Below are positions 7,992 through 15,939 of a stretch of DNA of 43,540 bases, in pieces. The stretch comes from JBGRQB01 sp041725875. Lineage in GTDB: Bacteria; Bacteroidota; Ignavibacteria; Ignavibacteriales; Melioribacteraceae. The notes below the pieces were generated by a model. That model had not been told where the DNA came from, made no database searches, and saw nothing but the letters and a program-made list of their open reading frames with translations. The translations under genes and the position numbers were made by a program. The stretch lies in contig JBGRQB010000016.1 in assembly GCA_041725875.1 (NCBI GenBank), positions 1 to 43,540 on the forward strand, given 5' to 3'. How positions within the stretch are numbered: position 1 is the first letter of the stretch; each line of letters begins with the position of its first letter.

Positions 7992-9254
7992 TCAGGTTTT
8001 CTGCTTTTTCTTTTTTGCAGCGGGAAAAAGAATATTATTCAAAATTAAACGATATCCGGGTGAGGTTTTGTGCAGACTCAAATCTGTGGGTGGCGCACCA
8101 ACATAATGTTTGTAGTCTTCAGGATCGTGACCGCCGTAAAATGTAAATGTTCCTCTTCCCAGATTTCCGTGAATATATCGCACCTGATTTGTGCCTTCGC
8201 GTTCAGCTAAAATTACAACTGAACTTTTTATTAATTCCTTTCTGAACATTGTTGTCTGACCCATAAATCCCCTAATCACATTTACATGATTTTGAGTTAA
8301 CATTGTCGGAACCGGATCATATTTGGCGGAAAAATCAAATAGTGTGAAGTAATCGTTTGATTCATCTCCAATTTCCGCGAGCGGGATATCTATATTGCTA
8401 AATTCATAAACATAAGGATTCATTTCAACTTTGAAATTGTGAAATGCAAGTGTGTTATCAAAATTTAGTTTTTCCTGCGCCTTATTATCGGAAGGATCGC
8501 CGTCATACATTTTATCAACTATATCAGTCTCATCAGCGGCAAGAGCTATATCAAAAGAATCTGTTCCGGAGCACATTGCAAAAAGAAATCCGCCTTTAAT
8601 AACATAACGTTTTATCTCTTTTACAACATCAAGTTCCATTTGCGAAACTTTTGAATGCCCGGTTTTACCAGCCATTGATTCATAAAGACTTTGCTGCGCT
8701 CTGTACCAGTCGGCTCCGCCAAAACTTGCATAAAACTTCCCGTACTGACCTGTAAAATCTTCGTGGTGCAAATGAAGCCAATCGTAATCGGAAAGTTTTC
8801 CGGCGAGAATTTCTTCAATCCAGATTTTATCATATTCTACTTCGGCATATTCAAGTGCAAGCGTAACAGCATCATCCCAGGGTTTGTGTCCCGGTGTAAC
8901 ATAGACTGCAATTCGCGGCGCTTTTTCGAGTCGCATAACATCCATATTTTGTTCTTCGCTCTGAACAAAAGAATAGATATCAAAAACTTCCGATTGCGTT
9001 AGTGCTGTAAATTGTATTTCTCTTAACTGGCATTTTAGAACCAGTTCGTCAGAATAATTGAGCAGGAAAGAGCCGCCTTTGTAATTTAAAAGCCAGTCGG
9101 CAACTCCGCCGGTTTTAATCTCATTAAAAACCACACCATAAGCTTTAAGGTGATTGGTTTGGGAAACATCCATATTTATTAAAATTTTGGATTGAGCAGA
9201 GAGAGGCAGAAGAAATATTAAAATTACAGAGATGTATTTAACGGCATTTTTCAT
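7992..9254 (-). CDS. secreted class I glutamine amidotransferase-like protein
   Basis: A 420-aa protein with a signal peptide (VISVILIF-type core at residues 8-20, ending SAQS). The first part carries MDVSQTNHLKAYGVVF and WLLNYKGGSFLL. The centre (about residues 110-240) looks like a class I glutamine-amidotransferase or ThuA-like fold with a cysteine elbow, FAMCSGTDSFD, and the C-terminal part has FTFYGGHDPEDYKHY. It ends in a lysine-rich tail. To my knowledge similar Bacteroidota proteins are often labelled asparagine synthetase B, but neither an N-terminal catalytic Cys nor the SGGxDS loop of that enzyme is present, so that label should not be used. No ribosome-binding site is visible: the ATG lies seven bases after the T run of the clpX terminator. 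It heads the FAH-FmdB-rhodanese-EVE run. Confidence 0.78.
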   Translation of the reverse strand: MKNAVKYISVILIFLLPLSAQSKILINMDVSQTNHLKAYGVVFNEIKTGGVADWLLNYKGGSFLLNYSDELVLKCQLREIQFTALTQSEVFDIYSFVQSEEQNMDVMRLEKAPRIAVYVTPGHKPWDDAVTLALEYAEVEYDKIWIEEILAGKLSDYDWLHLHHEDFTGQYGKFYASFGGADWYRAQQSLYESMAGKTGHSKVSQMELDVVKEIKRYVIKGGFLFAMCSGTDSFDIALAADETDIVDKMYDGDPSDNKAQEKLNFDNTLAFHNFKVEMNPYVYEFSNIDIPLAEIGDESNDYFTLFDFSAKYDPVPTMLTQNHVNVIRGFMGQTTMFRKELIKSSVVILAEREGTNQVRYIHGNLGRGTFTFYGGHDPEDYKHYVGAPPTDLSLHKTSPGYRLILNNILFPAAKKKKQKT

Positions 9255-9260
9255 AATAAT

Positions 9261-9289
9261 AAAAAAGAAGGGATAATTTCTTATCCCTT
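9261..9289 (-). terminator. intrinsic terminator after clpX
   Basis: On the minus strand AAGGGATAA pairs with TTATCCCTT around a GAAA tetraloop and is followed by CTTTTTT. It starts two bases after the clpX stop codon and its T run ends seven bases before the ATG of the next gene. Confidence 0.72.
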
Positions 9290-9290
9290 T

Positions 9291-10544
9291 TTATGCAGAC
9301 TTTCTATCAGTTTCTATATAAATAGGTTTTGCTTTTTTCTCAACTGTATCTTTTGTAATGATACATTTTTCAATACTTTCCATTGAAGGAAGTTCATACA
9401 TAATATCAGTCATAAAATCTTCTACTATTGATCTGAGTGCTCTCGCGCCTGTTTTTCTTTCAATTGCTTTTTTAACAATTGAATCAACTGCAAGCGGATC
9501 AAATTCAAGATCAACACCTTCCATCATAAATAGTTTTTTGTACTGTCTTACAATGGAATTTTTAGGTTCAGATAAAATCATTTTAAGTGCTTCTTCATCA
9601 AGAGCTGAAAGAGGAGCATAAATTGGTAAACGTCCGATCAACTCAGGAATTAAACCAAACTGAAGCAAATCTTCTGGTCTGGCATAACTCATTAAATCAT
9701 CTTTTTGAAGAAGTTCTTTACTAATAGGATTTCCTTCAAATCCCATAGTGCTTTTATTAACTCGCTGTGCAATTATAGGTTCAATTCCGTCAAAAGCACC
9801 GCCGACAATAAATAAAATATCTTTTGTGTTTACATTAATAAGACTTTGTTCCGGGTGTTTTCTTCCGCCGCGTGGAGGCACGCCGGCAACAGTTCCTTCA
9901 AGAATTTTTAACAATGCCTGCTGAACACCTTCACCTGAAACATCTCTGGTGATTGAAGTGCTTTCACTTTTTCTGGCAATCTTATCAATTTCATCAACGT
10001 AAATAATTCCTTTTTGCGCTTTATCAAGATTATATTCAGCCGCCTGTAAAAGTCGGACAAGAATATTCTCAACATCATCGCCTACATAACCAGCTTCGGT
10101 AATGGTTGTTGCATCTGCAATTGCAAAAGGAACGTCCAAAATTTTGGAAAGAGTTTTTGCAATAAGAGTTTTACCAACCCCTGTTGGCCCGATTAAAAGG
10201 ATATTACTTTTTTCTATTTCAACATCATCAAGTTCAAAAAATGAAGATGAAGAATTTACTCTTTTGTAGTGGTTATAAACAGCAACAGAAATTGCTTTTT
10301 TTGCAGCATCCTGTCCAATAATATGTTCATCCAGCTTATGTTTGATCTGTTGAGGAGTAAGCAGACCTTCTTCCTTCTTTTTCTTGTTATAAGCCGCTAA
10401 ATCATTCTTTAGGATATCAACACTTGTTTTAATACAAATATCGCAAATATAAACGTCAGGACCGGCAACCATACTTGCGACTTCATTTGCTTCGCGGCCG
10501 CAAAAAGAGCATTTTACCTGTTCTTGACTTTTATCATCACTCAT
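9291..10544 (-). CDS. clpX: ATP-dependent Clp protease ATP-binding subunit ClpX
   Basis: A 417-aa AAA+ unfoldase that feeds substrates to ClpP. The N-terminal C4 zinc domain is complete (CSFCG near residue 12 and CDIC near residue 34). The ATPase core has Walker A GPTGVGKT near residue 118, Walker B IIYVDEID, and the sensor and C-terminal region with RKTGARALRSIVE. The loop containing MGFEG is where the IGF-type ClpP-contact motif is expected; a canonical IGF tripeptide was not picked out by eye. clpP is not adjacent, unlike in many bacteria, so it is presumably elsewhere. It is the third gene after the Trm112-like and TPR genes (11 bases after the TPR stop) and is followed at once by an intrinsic terminator. 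Confidence 0.98.
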   Translation of the reverse strand: MSDDKSQEQVKCSFCGREANEVASMVAGPDVYICDICIKTSVDILKNDLAAYNKKKKEEGLLTPQQIKHKLDEHIIGQDAAKKAISVAVYNHYKRVNSSSSFFELDDVEIEKSNILLIGPTGVGKTLIAKTLSKILDVPFAIADATTITEAGYVGDDVENILVRLLQAAEYNLDKAQKGIIYVDEIDKIARKSESTSITRDVSGEGVQQALLKILEGTVAGVPPRGGRKHPEQSLINVNTKDILFIVGGAFDGIEPIIAQRVNKSTMGFEGNPISKELLQKDDLMSYARPEDLLQFGLIPELIGRLPIYAPLSALDEEALKMILSEPKNSIVRQYKKLFMMEGVDLEFDPLAVDSIVKKAIERKTGARALRSIVEDFMTDIMYELPSMESIEKCIITKDTVEKKAKPIYIETDRKSA

Positions 10545-10554
10545 ACATTCTCGC

Positions 10555-12342
10555 TTACTTTTTAATTAACATAATATTGTTCCTGCATTCATTAAGGTAT
10601 ATTGAATCAGGATACTTTTTAATTACATCTGAATAAATCTCCACAGCTTTTGTAAGTTCACCCAGACCATAATGGTATATTTTCCCCTGTAAATATAAGG
10701 CTTTATCGTAAAAAGGAGAAATTTTTTCTTTTTGAGCCAATTTCTCCAAAATTTCAATTGCTTCAGCATACATTTGCTGTTCTATTTTTACTTCTGCAAA
10801 TTTTATTGCAGAATAAAAATTTAATCCCAGTAAATTTTTATTTTGAGCCAATTCATCATAAAGCAGTGCTGCTTCGGTCAGTTTGCCGATTGTTTTAAGA
10901 AAATCTGCTTTTGCATATTTTGTTAAATTAACAGAATCTTTTTGAGAAAGAGACATTAACAGCGATAGCTCAATTGCTTCATTTGATTTAGAGTTTTTAT
11001 AATTTCTTGAAACGCTTGAAAGTCGTTTTACAACAGATTTATAATCGTTCTGCCAAAACAAATTTTTTACAATCTGAAAATCGATTCTATTTTTTAATTC
11101 TCGAGATATCTGTTTAGAAAAAGAGGCTTTTTTCAGATAAACCACCGCAGAATCCAACTTCCCCTCAGAAGTGTAATAATCAGCTATTTTTACTTCTGCC
11201 CAGGCACCAAATTTATTTCTCGGATATTTTTTTGAAAGTGAAAAATATTTTGAGTGGCTCTGTTTGGTAATTTCATCCAATTCAGCAAGCTTATATAACA
11301 ACTCCGGTTCAAAGCTTTTGTGTTTCAGTCTATCAAAAATCTTCTGATATTGCGCTGATAACTCGATGTAACTTTCTATTTTATCTTCAGATTTATCATC
11401 AATTTCATCTTTCTTTATATCAAGTAATTTTATTTTTGCAGTAATCTGTAAAGGAGTATCGCCCGACTTACTAATAATCAGCTCAAATATTTCTTTTGCT
11501 GAATTATTTTTTTTGTTTCTGTGCAGCTCATTTCCCAGACTAAACAATTGATTAAAATCTTTATTCAATTCAAAAATCTGCAAAACCACTTTTTTTAACT
11601 TTTCATATTCTTTTGCTTTTGTATAAAACTCTTTCAGCAATTCCAGAAAATATTGCTCACCGGTTTTTTCATATCTTTCCCTAATCAGTTCACCAACTTC
11701 AGGATCAACTTTATTTCCGGTAAACATTCTTCGTACAAGACTCTGCGCAACAGAAAATTGTTTTGGATCTTTTTCAAGAATATCACAATAAATCTCCAGA
11801 GCTTTTTCAAAATTTGACATTGAAATATATACGTTGCCAAGCTGATGCAAAAATGCTCGTCTGTCAGGAACCCTTTTCTGTGCTTCCGTTAAATACTCTA
11901 TTGCTTTATCATTTAAGCGGTAACGAATCGGATAATTTATTACGCCGGAAATTTTATTTTTATCAGAACCTGCGGCTTCAAACGCCTTATCCCAATAAAT
12001 ATATGTTGAATCAAAATTTTCTTTTTTATAATAAACCACTCCGAGTTCGCATAAAGCCATAACATCTTTTGAATTCAGGTTTAATTTGTTATTGAGGAGT
12101 TTAATCGACTTTCCAAACTCTTTTTTCTGCACGTAAAGAGCATTGAGTCCGGAAATATACATCCAGTTATTTTTGTCAGAATTGATTAACTCTTTGAATA
12201 ATTTTTCAGATTTCTGATAATCACCCTCTCGGAACAATTTTCTGGCGAGTTGATATTTACTCAGACTGGCAGTCTGGGCAAATACAAACCCGCTTATCAG
12301 TAAAGATAAAATCAGCCACTTTAGAATTTTTGAAAAACTCAT
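10555..12342 (-). CDS. secreted tetratricopeptide-repeat protein
   Basis: A 595-aa protein with a signal peptide (MSFSKILKWLILSLLISGFVFAQ) and TPR-like helical repeats through most of its length. Clear units include YQLARKLFREGDYQKSEKLFKEL (read in pieces, residues ~30-52), AFLHQLGNVYISMSNFEKAL, AVVYLKKASF and YLQGKIYHYGLGELTKAVEIY near the C terminus. It should act in the periplasm as a protein-interaction scaffold; the last repeats resemble outer-membrane assembly or tol-associated TPR proteins, but no specific partner is visible. It begins one base after the Trm112-like stop and is followed by clpX, so it is co-expressed with cytoplasmic quality-control genes although it is exported itself. 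Confidence 0.86.
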   Translation of the reverse strand: MSFSKILKWLILSLLISGFVFAQTASLSKYQLARKLFREGDYQKSEKLFKELINSDKNNWMYISGLNALYVQKKEFGKSIKLLNNKLNLNSKDVMALCELGVVYYKKENFDSTYIYWDKAFEAAGSDKNKISGVINYPIRYRLNDKAIEYLTEAQKRVPDRRAFLHQLGNVYISMSNFEKALEIYCDILEKDPKQFSVAQSLVRRMFTGNKVDPEVGELIRERYEKTGEQYFLELLKEFYTKAKEYEKLKKVVLQIFELNKDFNQLFSLGNELHRNKKNNSAKEIFELIISKSGDTPLQITAKIKLLDIKKDEIDDKSEDKIESYIELSAQYQKIFDRLKHKSFEPELLYKLAELDEITKQSHSKYFSLSKKYPRNKFGAWAEVKIADYYTSEGKLDSAVVYLKKASFSKQISRELKNRIDFQIVKNLFWQNDYKSVVKRLSSVSRNYKNSKSNEAIELSLLMSLSQKDSVNLTKYAKADFLKTIGKLTEAALLYDELAQNKNLLGLNFYSAIKFAEVKIEQQMYAEAIEILEKLAQKEKISPFYDKALYLQGKIYHYGLGELTKAVEIYSDVIKKYPDSIYLNECRNNIMLIKK

Positions 12343-12343
12343 C

Positions 12344-12550
12344 TTATTTGTTGTGCTTCTTCATTACCTGATTCCATTCATCTTCGGAAAGTACTTCACT
12401 TTCGTCAATAAGCATAATTGGAATATCATCTTCAATTCTGTAGCTTCTTCTTGAATCTTTATCAGTTGAAACAAGTCTTTCACCGTCTAAAACCAAATCA
12501 GCCTTTGTTTCGGGGCAGCATAATATATCAAGTAATTCTTTCTTTACCAT
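12344..12550 (-). CDS. Trm112-family small protein
   Basis: A 68-aa protein opening MVKKELLDILCCPETKADL and continuing with SYRIEDDIPIMLID, the pattern of the Trm112/YcaR family (LLxxLxCPxxkgxL ... YPIrdGIPxml). Eukaryotic and archaeal Trm112 activates methyltransferases; bacterial members are mostly uncharacterised. The second zinc knuckle is absent, as is common in bacteria, leaving only CCPE. The ATG is preferred to the TTG five codons upstream because TTGAGG, which contains that TTG, is the likely ribosome site. It is the first gene of the Trm112-TPR-clpX unit and diverges from the GNAT gene across a 120-base spacer. Confidence 0.85.
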   Translation of the reverse strand: MVKKELLDILCCPETKADLVLDGERLVSTDKDSRRSYRIEDDIPIMLIDESEVLSEDEWNQVMKKHNK

Positions 12551-12620
12551 TTCTCTAAACCTCAATTAATACAAAAAAAGAAATATAAACCAAGTTACTA
12601 AAATTATCCAGTTACTAAAT

Positions 12621-12649
12621 TTGCACTTTAACAGATAGTTTGATATTAT
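12621..12649 (+). promoter_or_regulatory. sigma-70-type promoter for the GNAT gene
   Basis: TTGCAC is followed after exactly 17 bases by TATTAT, predicting a start of transcription roughly 15 bases before the ATG. This is one of the best promoter-like matches found in the window. Two copies of AGTTACTAAA 17 bp apart lie just upstream, starting at 12593 and 12610. Confidence 0.5.
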
Positions 12650-12670
12650 TACAAAAAACAGAGCGGTTAT

Positions 12671-13246
12671 ATGACATCAAAAAATCAATACTTTTTTAAT
12701 CTACCTGAGCTCAGCACGCCGAGGTTATTACTTAGAAAAATCTATCTTTCTGATGCAGAAAACATTTTTGAATATGCGTCAAAAGAAGAGATAACAAAAT
12801 ATTTATCTTGGAACCACCATCAAACTATTGAGGATTCAAAACAATTTATCTATATGGTTACACAAAACTATATGGATGGCGATCCTTCTTCTTGGGCAAT
12901 ATATCATAAAGAAGATCAAAAAATGATTGGCACAATTGGATTTGTTGCATATAACTCTGTACATAAACGAGGCGAAGTTGGTTATGCTTTATCGAAAAAA
13001 TATTGGCGACAGGGAATAACTTCCGAAGCTTTACAGGCTGTATTGGAGTTTGGTTTTTCAATGCTGAATTTGAGTCGTATAGAAGCAAGGTGTTATCCTG
13101 AAAACACAGCTTCTGAAAAACTTCTCTTAAAAAACAATTTTCAGTTCGAAGGAACTTTGAGAAAGCATATCATAATTAATGATATTCCAATAGATATGAA
13201 AATGTTTTCGATGCTTGATACAGAATATAAAAAAAGACCGGAATAA
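12671..13246 (+). CDS. GNAT-family N-acetyltransferase (RimJ/RimL-like)
   Basis: A 191-aa acetyltransferase using acetyl-CoA. It opens with the RimJ/RimL pattern LSTPRLLLRKIYLSDAENIF. Motif A (about residues 105-125) reads GEVGYALSKKYWRQGITSEAL, containing the pyrophosphate-binding RQGIT loop, and motif B has ARCYPENTASEKLLLKNNF. The family includes ribosomal-protein N-terminal acetyltransferases and many small-molecule enzymes, so the substrate is open. It is a single plus-strand gene with its own promoter-like sequence. Its TAA stop codon lies in the loop of a hairpin that terminates the convergent mgsA transcript. Confidence 0.93.
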   Translation: MTSKNQYFFNLPELSTPRLLLRKIYLSDAENIFEYASKEEITKYLSWNHHQTIEDSKQFIYMVTQNYMDGDPSSWAIYHKEDQKMIGTIGFVAYNSVHKRGEVGYALSKKYWRQGITSEALQAVLEFGFSMLNLSRIEARCYPENTASEKLLLKNNFQFEGTLRKHIIINDIPIDMKMFSMLDTEYKKRPE

Positions 13247-13255
13247 CCGGTCTTT
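13233..13255. terminator. bidirectional terminator between GNAT gene and mgsA
   Basis: AAAGACCGG and CCGGTCTTT form a perfect 9-bp stem with loop AATAA, which contains the GNAT stop codon. Seven T residues follow on the minus strand, so it works best for mgsA; the plus-strand T tract is shorter. Confidence 0.78.
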
Positions 13256-13256
13256 A

Positions 13257-13721
13257 TTAATCTGTTATATCTATTTCTCTGCTCATATAATCTTCATAGT
13301 CGGGAATTAACCGCTCATACTTTTCATCCATTAATGATGATGAAAAAAGAAAATCTGCTGATGCACGCGTACAAGCAACAGGAATATTCCAGACTGACGC
13401 AATTCTCAATAATGCTTTCACATCCGGATCGTGAGGTTGTGATTCAAGCGGATCCCAGAAAAAGAAAAGAAAATCGACTTCCCCTTCAGCAATTTTTGCA
13501 CCTATCTGCTGATCACCTCCAAGTGGTCCGCTTTTAAGCTTAACTACTTCAAGTCCGAGATCATCAATAAGTTTACCAGTGGTTCCTGTCGCATACAAAA
13601 TATGTTTTTCAAGATTTTCTATATTAAACTTTACCCATTCAATAAGATCCTGTTTCATATTATCGTGAGCAACCAGGGCAATTCTTTTTCTTTTTTTCAT
13701 TAATACTTTTTTGTAACGCAT
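13257..13721 (-). CDS. mgsA: methylglyoxal synthase
   Basis: A 154-aa enzyme that converts dihydroxyacetone phosphate to methylglyoxal and phosphate, a glycolytic bypass. Conserved elements are ALVAHDNMK near residue 16, ATGTTG, the phosphate-binding and catalytic SGPLGGDQQIG with the key Asp, and FFWDPLESQPHDPDVKALLR, which holds the catalytic His and Asp. It is close to the E. coli length (152 aa). The chosen ATG has GGA about seven bases upstream; a second Met at residue 8 is a possible alternative. It follows the HAD phosphatase gene by 12 bases and probably belongs to the end of the polysaccharide transcription unit or to a two-gene unit. Confidence 0.96.
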   Translation of the reverse strand: MRYKKVLMKKRKRIALVAHDNMKQDLIEWVKFNIENLEKHILYATGTTGKLIDDLGLEVVKLKSGPLGGDQQIGAKIAEGEVDFLFFFWDPLESQPHDPDVKALLRIASVWNIPVACTRASADFLFSSSLMDEKYERLIPDYEDYMSREIDITD

Positions 13722-13733
13722 TTTTATTCCAAT

Positions 13734-14369
13734 CTAGTTAAATAGAGCTTTTAGAGAATCTACTACTCTGTTTTCAGAATTAATTAATCTTTCGCGTGAC
13801 TGGTGTCCGCGACTCACAAGAATACAGTCGGCACCAATTTCATTTGCTACTTCAAGATCGTGTAAAGTATCTCCAATTAAAACAATTTCCTTTGGATCTA
13901 CTCCTATTTTTTTAATCAGTTTTTTACCGTTTTCAATTTTACCGGCTGCGTAAATGTTATCCAGTCCGACGATATTTTCAAAGTTATTTAATAAATCATA
14001 ATGACCCAAAAACTCAAGCAGCGAATCTTGTTTATATGCACTAAGCACAGATTGTTTAATATTTACCGAGTTAATTTTTTCAAGTGTTTCTTTAACATCT
14101 GTGAAAAGTTTGCAATCATATTTAAATGCTTCATACTTTTCGATAAAATCGATACTGAGTGTTTTAAATTCTTCTTCACTCATTTCTATTCCTGCTTTCA
14201 GATAATAATTGTAAACAGGGAAAGTGAATATATTTTTATAAATATCGAGATCAATTTCTTTTTTGTTTTGTTGTCTCAAAAAATAGTTCATCAAATCCAT
14301 ACACAATACTGTGTCATCTATCAGCGTTCCGTTCCAATCCCAGATAACGTGTTTATAATTTTTAATCAT
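13734..14369 (-). CDS. HAD-superfamily hydrolase, phosphoglycolate-phosphatase-like
   Basis: A 211-aa phosphatase with the four HAD motifs: DWNGTLIDD near residue 11 (nucleophile Asp; the second acidic position is Asn, as in a known Gph-like subgroup), SVLSAYKQ (motif II Ser), the Lys in AAGKIENGKK, and VLIGDTLHDLEVA (motif IV). The cap is a C1-type helical insert after motif I. Likely substrates are small phosphorylated metabolites; the annotation phosphoglycolate phosphatase would be a guess. No clear ribosome site is seen; the sequence upstream is the tandem repeat that fills the gap after the flippase gene. mgsA follows 12 bases downstream. Confidence 0.9.
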   Translation of the reverse strand: MIKNYKHVIWDWNGTLIDDTVLCMDLMNYFLRQQNKKEIDLDIYKNIFTFPVYNYYLKAGIEMSEEEFKTLSIDFIEKYEAFKYDCKLFTDVKETLEKINSVNIKQSVLSAYKQDSLLEFLGHYDLLNNFENIVGLDNIYAAGKIENGKKLIKKIGVDPKEIVLIGDTLHDLEVANEIGADCILVSRGHQSRERLINSENRVVDSLKALFN

Positions 14370-14380
14370 AGTTAAATTGT

Positions 14381-14472
14381 TATTAATTTTTCTTTCTGTT
14401 AATTAATTTTTCTTTCTGTTAATTAATTTTTCTTTCTGTTAATTAATTTTTCTTTCTGTTAATTAATTTTTC
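14381..14472. repeat. tandem 20-bp repeat, about 4.6 copies
   Basis: A 20-bp unit, AATTAATTTTTCTTTCTGTT, is repeated head to tail four times without change except the first base of the first copy, then 12 more bases of a fifth copy. It covers the last codons and stop of the flippase gene and the whole leader before the HAD gene. The array looks like a slippage-type minisatellite derived from the flippase 3' end. Confidence 0.97.
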
Positions 14473-15939
14473 CCATTCTGATAATTTTGAATACTGCAAA
14501 TATAATTCTTTGATTCGTGTTTTTTCAACTTCTTCTAAAAATCCGGAAATAACTAAAATAATAGGGAATAAAAATACCGAAATCGATTTTAATAACAATT
14601 CAACAATTTTATTTTCTATTATAAATATCTCAAATATAGCCCAAAATATGATTCCTAAAGAAAACAAGTATATTATTCTTCTGTATTCAAAATCAACTTT
14701 GTATTGTTTTTGCGATCCGCCTAACGTAATTGCAAATAAAAATATAAATGTAACCAGCATTGAAATTGCAGAACCCACATAGCTATACATTGGAATCAAT
14801 AATATATTTAATAAAATATTTATAGATAAAGCCAAAATTGTAAATAGTGCAACTAATGAGGTTTTTTTGTTAATATATAATCCGATATTTGCAAAACCTT
14901 TTATTCCTACAAAGATGTAACCTAATATTAATATCGGTAATATCTTATAAGCATCGTAAAATTCTACCTTATTTGATACTAATTTTATTAAGTCATTACC
15001 AAATAAGATAAATGTTAACCCAGCCCATACTAAAAACAAAATATAGTATGTGAATATTTTTGAAAAATATCGCTTTGCATCCGGCTTTAAATACATTTTA
15101 AAGGCAATTGGTAAGATACTCATATTAAATGCCTGAATAAAAAAATTATTTAAAATTCCTGCATACCTAGATGCAAGTGCATAAATTCCCACAGCATCTT
15201 CATTGGCCAGATATAATAAAAAGTATCTGTTACCCATATTTAACAGTATACTGGCCAGACTTGAAAAAATTAGAGGCGATCCAAAAGAAATTAATGATTT
15301 TAAAAGCAAAAAGTTGATTTTAAATTTACTGCGTTTCAGATAACTTGGCGTCAGAACAAAAATTTGAATAACTTCACCTATTAAAAAGGCAACTATTATT
15401 CCTTCTATTCCCCAGTTTTTAACAATCACGAAGTATATATTTAAACACAGTACCAAAACAAATTTTAACAGACTTACAACGGCAAAAAAGAAAGATTTTT
15501 CCAATGCCCTTAGCAGTGTTAAAAATAATATATTCATAATTCTAGCCGCAATTACAAAACAGCTTAGTTGAACTAATGTCAGGTTAACTATTCCCTGACC
15601 TAATAACAGCCTCAGTTCATCAGCATAAAACAATGTTATTGATACAAATCCAGCCAAAACTGATAATAAGAAAAATAAGATATTATTCAGAACTTCACCT
15701 TTTTGGTCGGCATATTCCTCGTCCGTATAAAATCTGATTAATGACTGTGATTGACCAACTATCAATATCTGAGTAAAAATGGCGATAGTCGTCATGATAA
15801 TATCATAAATTCCATATTCGCCCAGACTAAGTGCTTTAGTGTAAAAAGGGAGTAATAATATTCCTACCAATTTATTAGCGATATTTCCAAAACTGTATAT
15901 TGCAGTATGCTTAAAGGTATGTTTTAATTTATCTAACAT
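14443..15939 (-). CDS. polysaccharide flippase (Wzx-like, MOP superfamily)
   Basis: A 498-aa integral membrane protein with about 12-14 hydrophobic helices. It opens with HTFKHTAIYSFGNIANKLVGILLLPFYT, read in pieces at residues ~7-35, the typical start of polysaccharide biosynthesis/flippase proteins. Such proteins move lipid-linked oligosaccharide units across the inner membrane. Its ATG overlaps the TAA of the nucleotidyltransferase gene by one base (TAATG), so translation is coupled. The final residues, LINRKKN, and the stop codon are encoded by the first unit of a tandem 20-bp repeat. It is the last membrane component of the downstream polysaccharide block and the most likely exporter for its product. 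No Wzy-like polymerase is obvious in the window. Confidence 0.91.
   Translation of the reverse strand: MLDKLKHTFKHTAIYSFGNIANKLVGILLLPFYTKALSLGEYGIYDIIMTTIAIFTQILIVGQSQSLIRFYTDEEYADQKGEVLNNILFFLLSVLAGFVSITLFYADELRLLLGQGIVNLTLVQLSCFVIAARIMNILFLTLLRALEKSFFFAVVSLLKFVLVLCLNIYFVIVKNWGIEGIIVAFLIGEVIQIFVLTPSYLKRSKFKINFLLLKSLISFGSPLIFSSLASILLNMGNRYFLLYLANEDAVGIYALASRYAGILNNFFIQAFNMSILPIAFKMYLKPDAKRYFSKIFTYYILFLVWAGLTFILFGNDLIKLVSNKVEFYDAYKILPILILGYIFVGIKGFANIGLYINKKTSLVALFTILALSINILLNILLIPMYSYVGSAISMLVTFIFLFAITLGGSQKQYKVDFEYRRIIYLFSLGIIFWAIFEIFIIENKIVELLLKSISVFLFPIILVISGFLEEVEKTRIKELYLQYSKLSEWEKLINRKKN

Noticed and set aside
7992..9254. Asparagine synthetase B annotation for the secreted 420-aa protein
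   Set aside because: No Cys2 glutaminase start and no SGGxDS loop are present, and the protein has a signal peptide; the real asnB is at 16691-18625.
14381..14472. Insertion-sequence end or CRISPR-like repeat
   Set aside because: The units are directly abutting 20-bp copies without spacers, no transposase is near, and the unit is the flippase gene's own 3' end.
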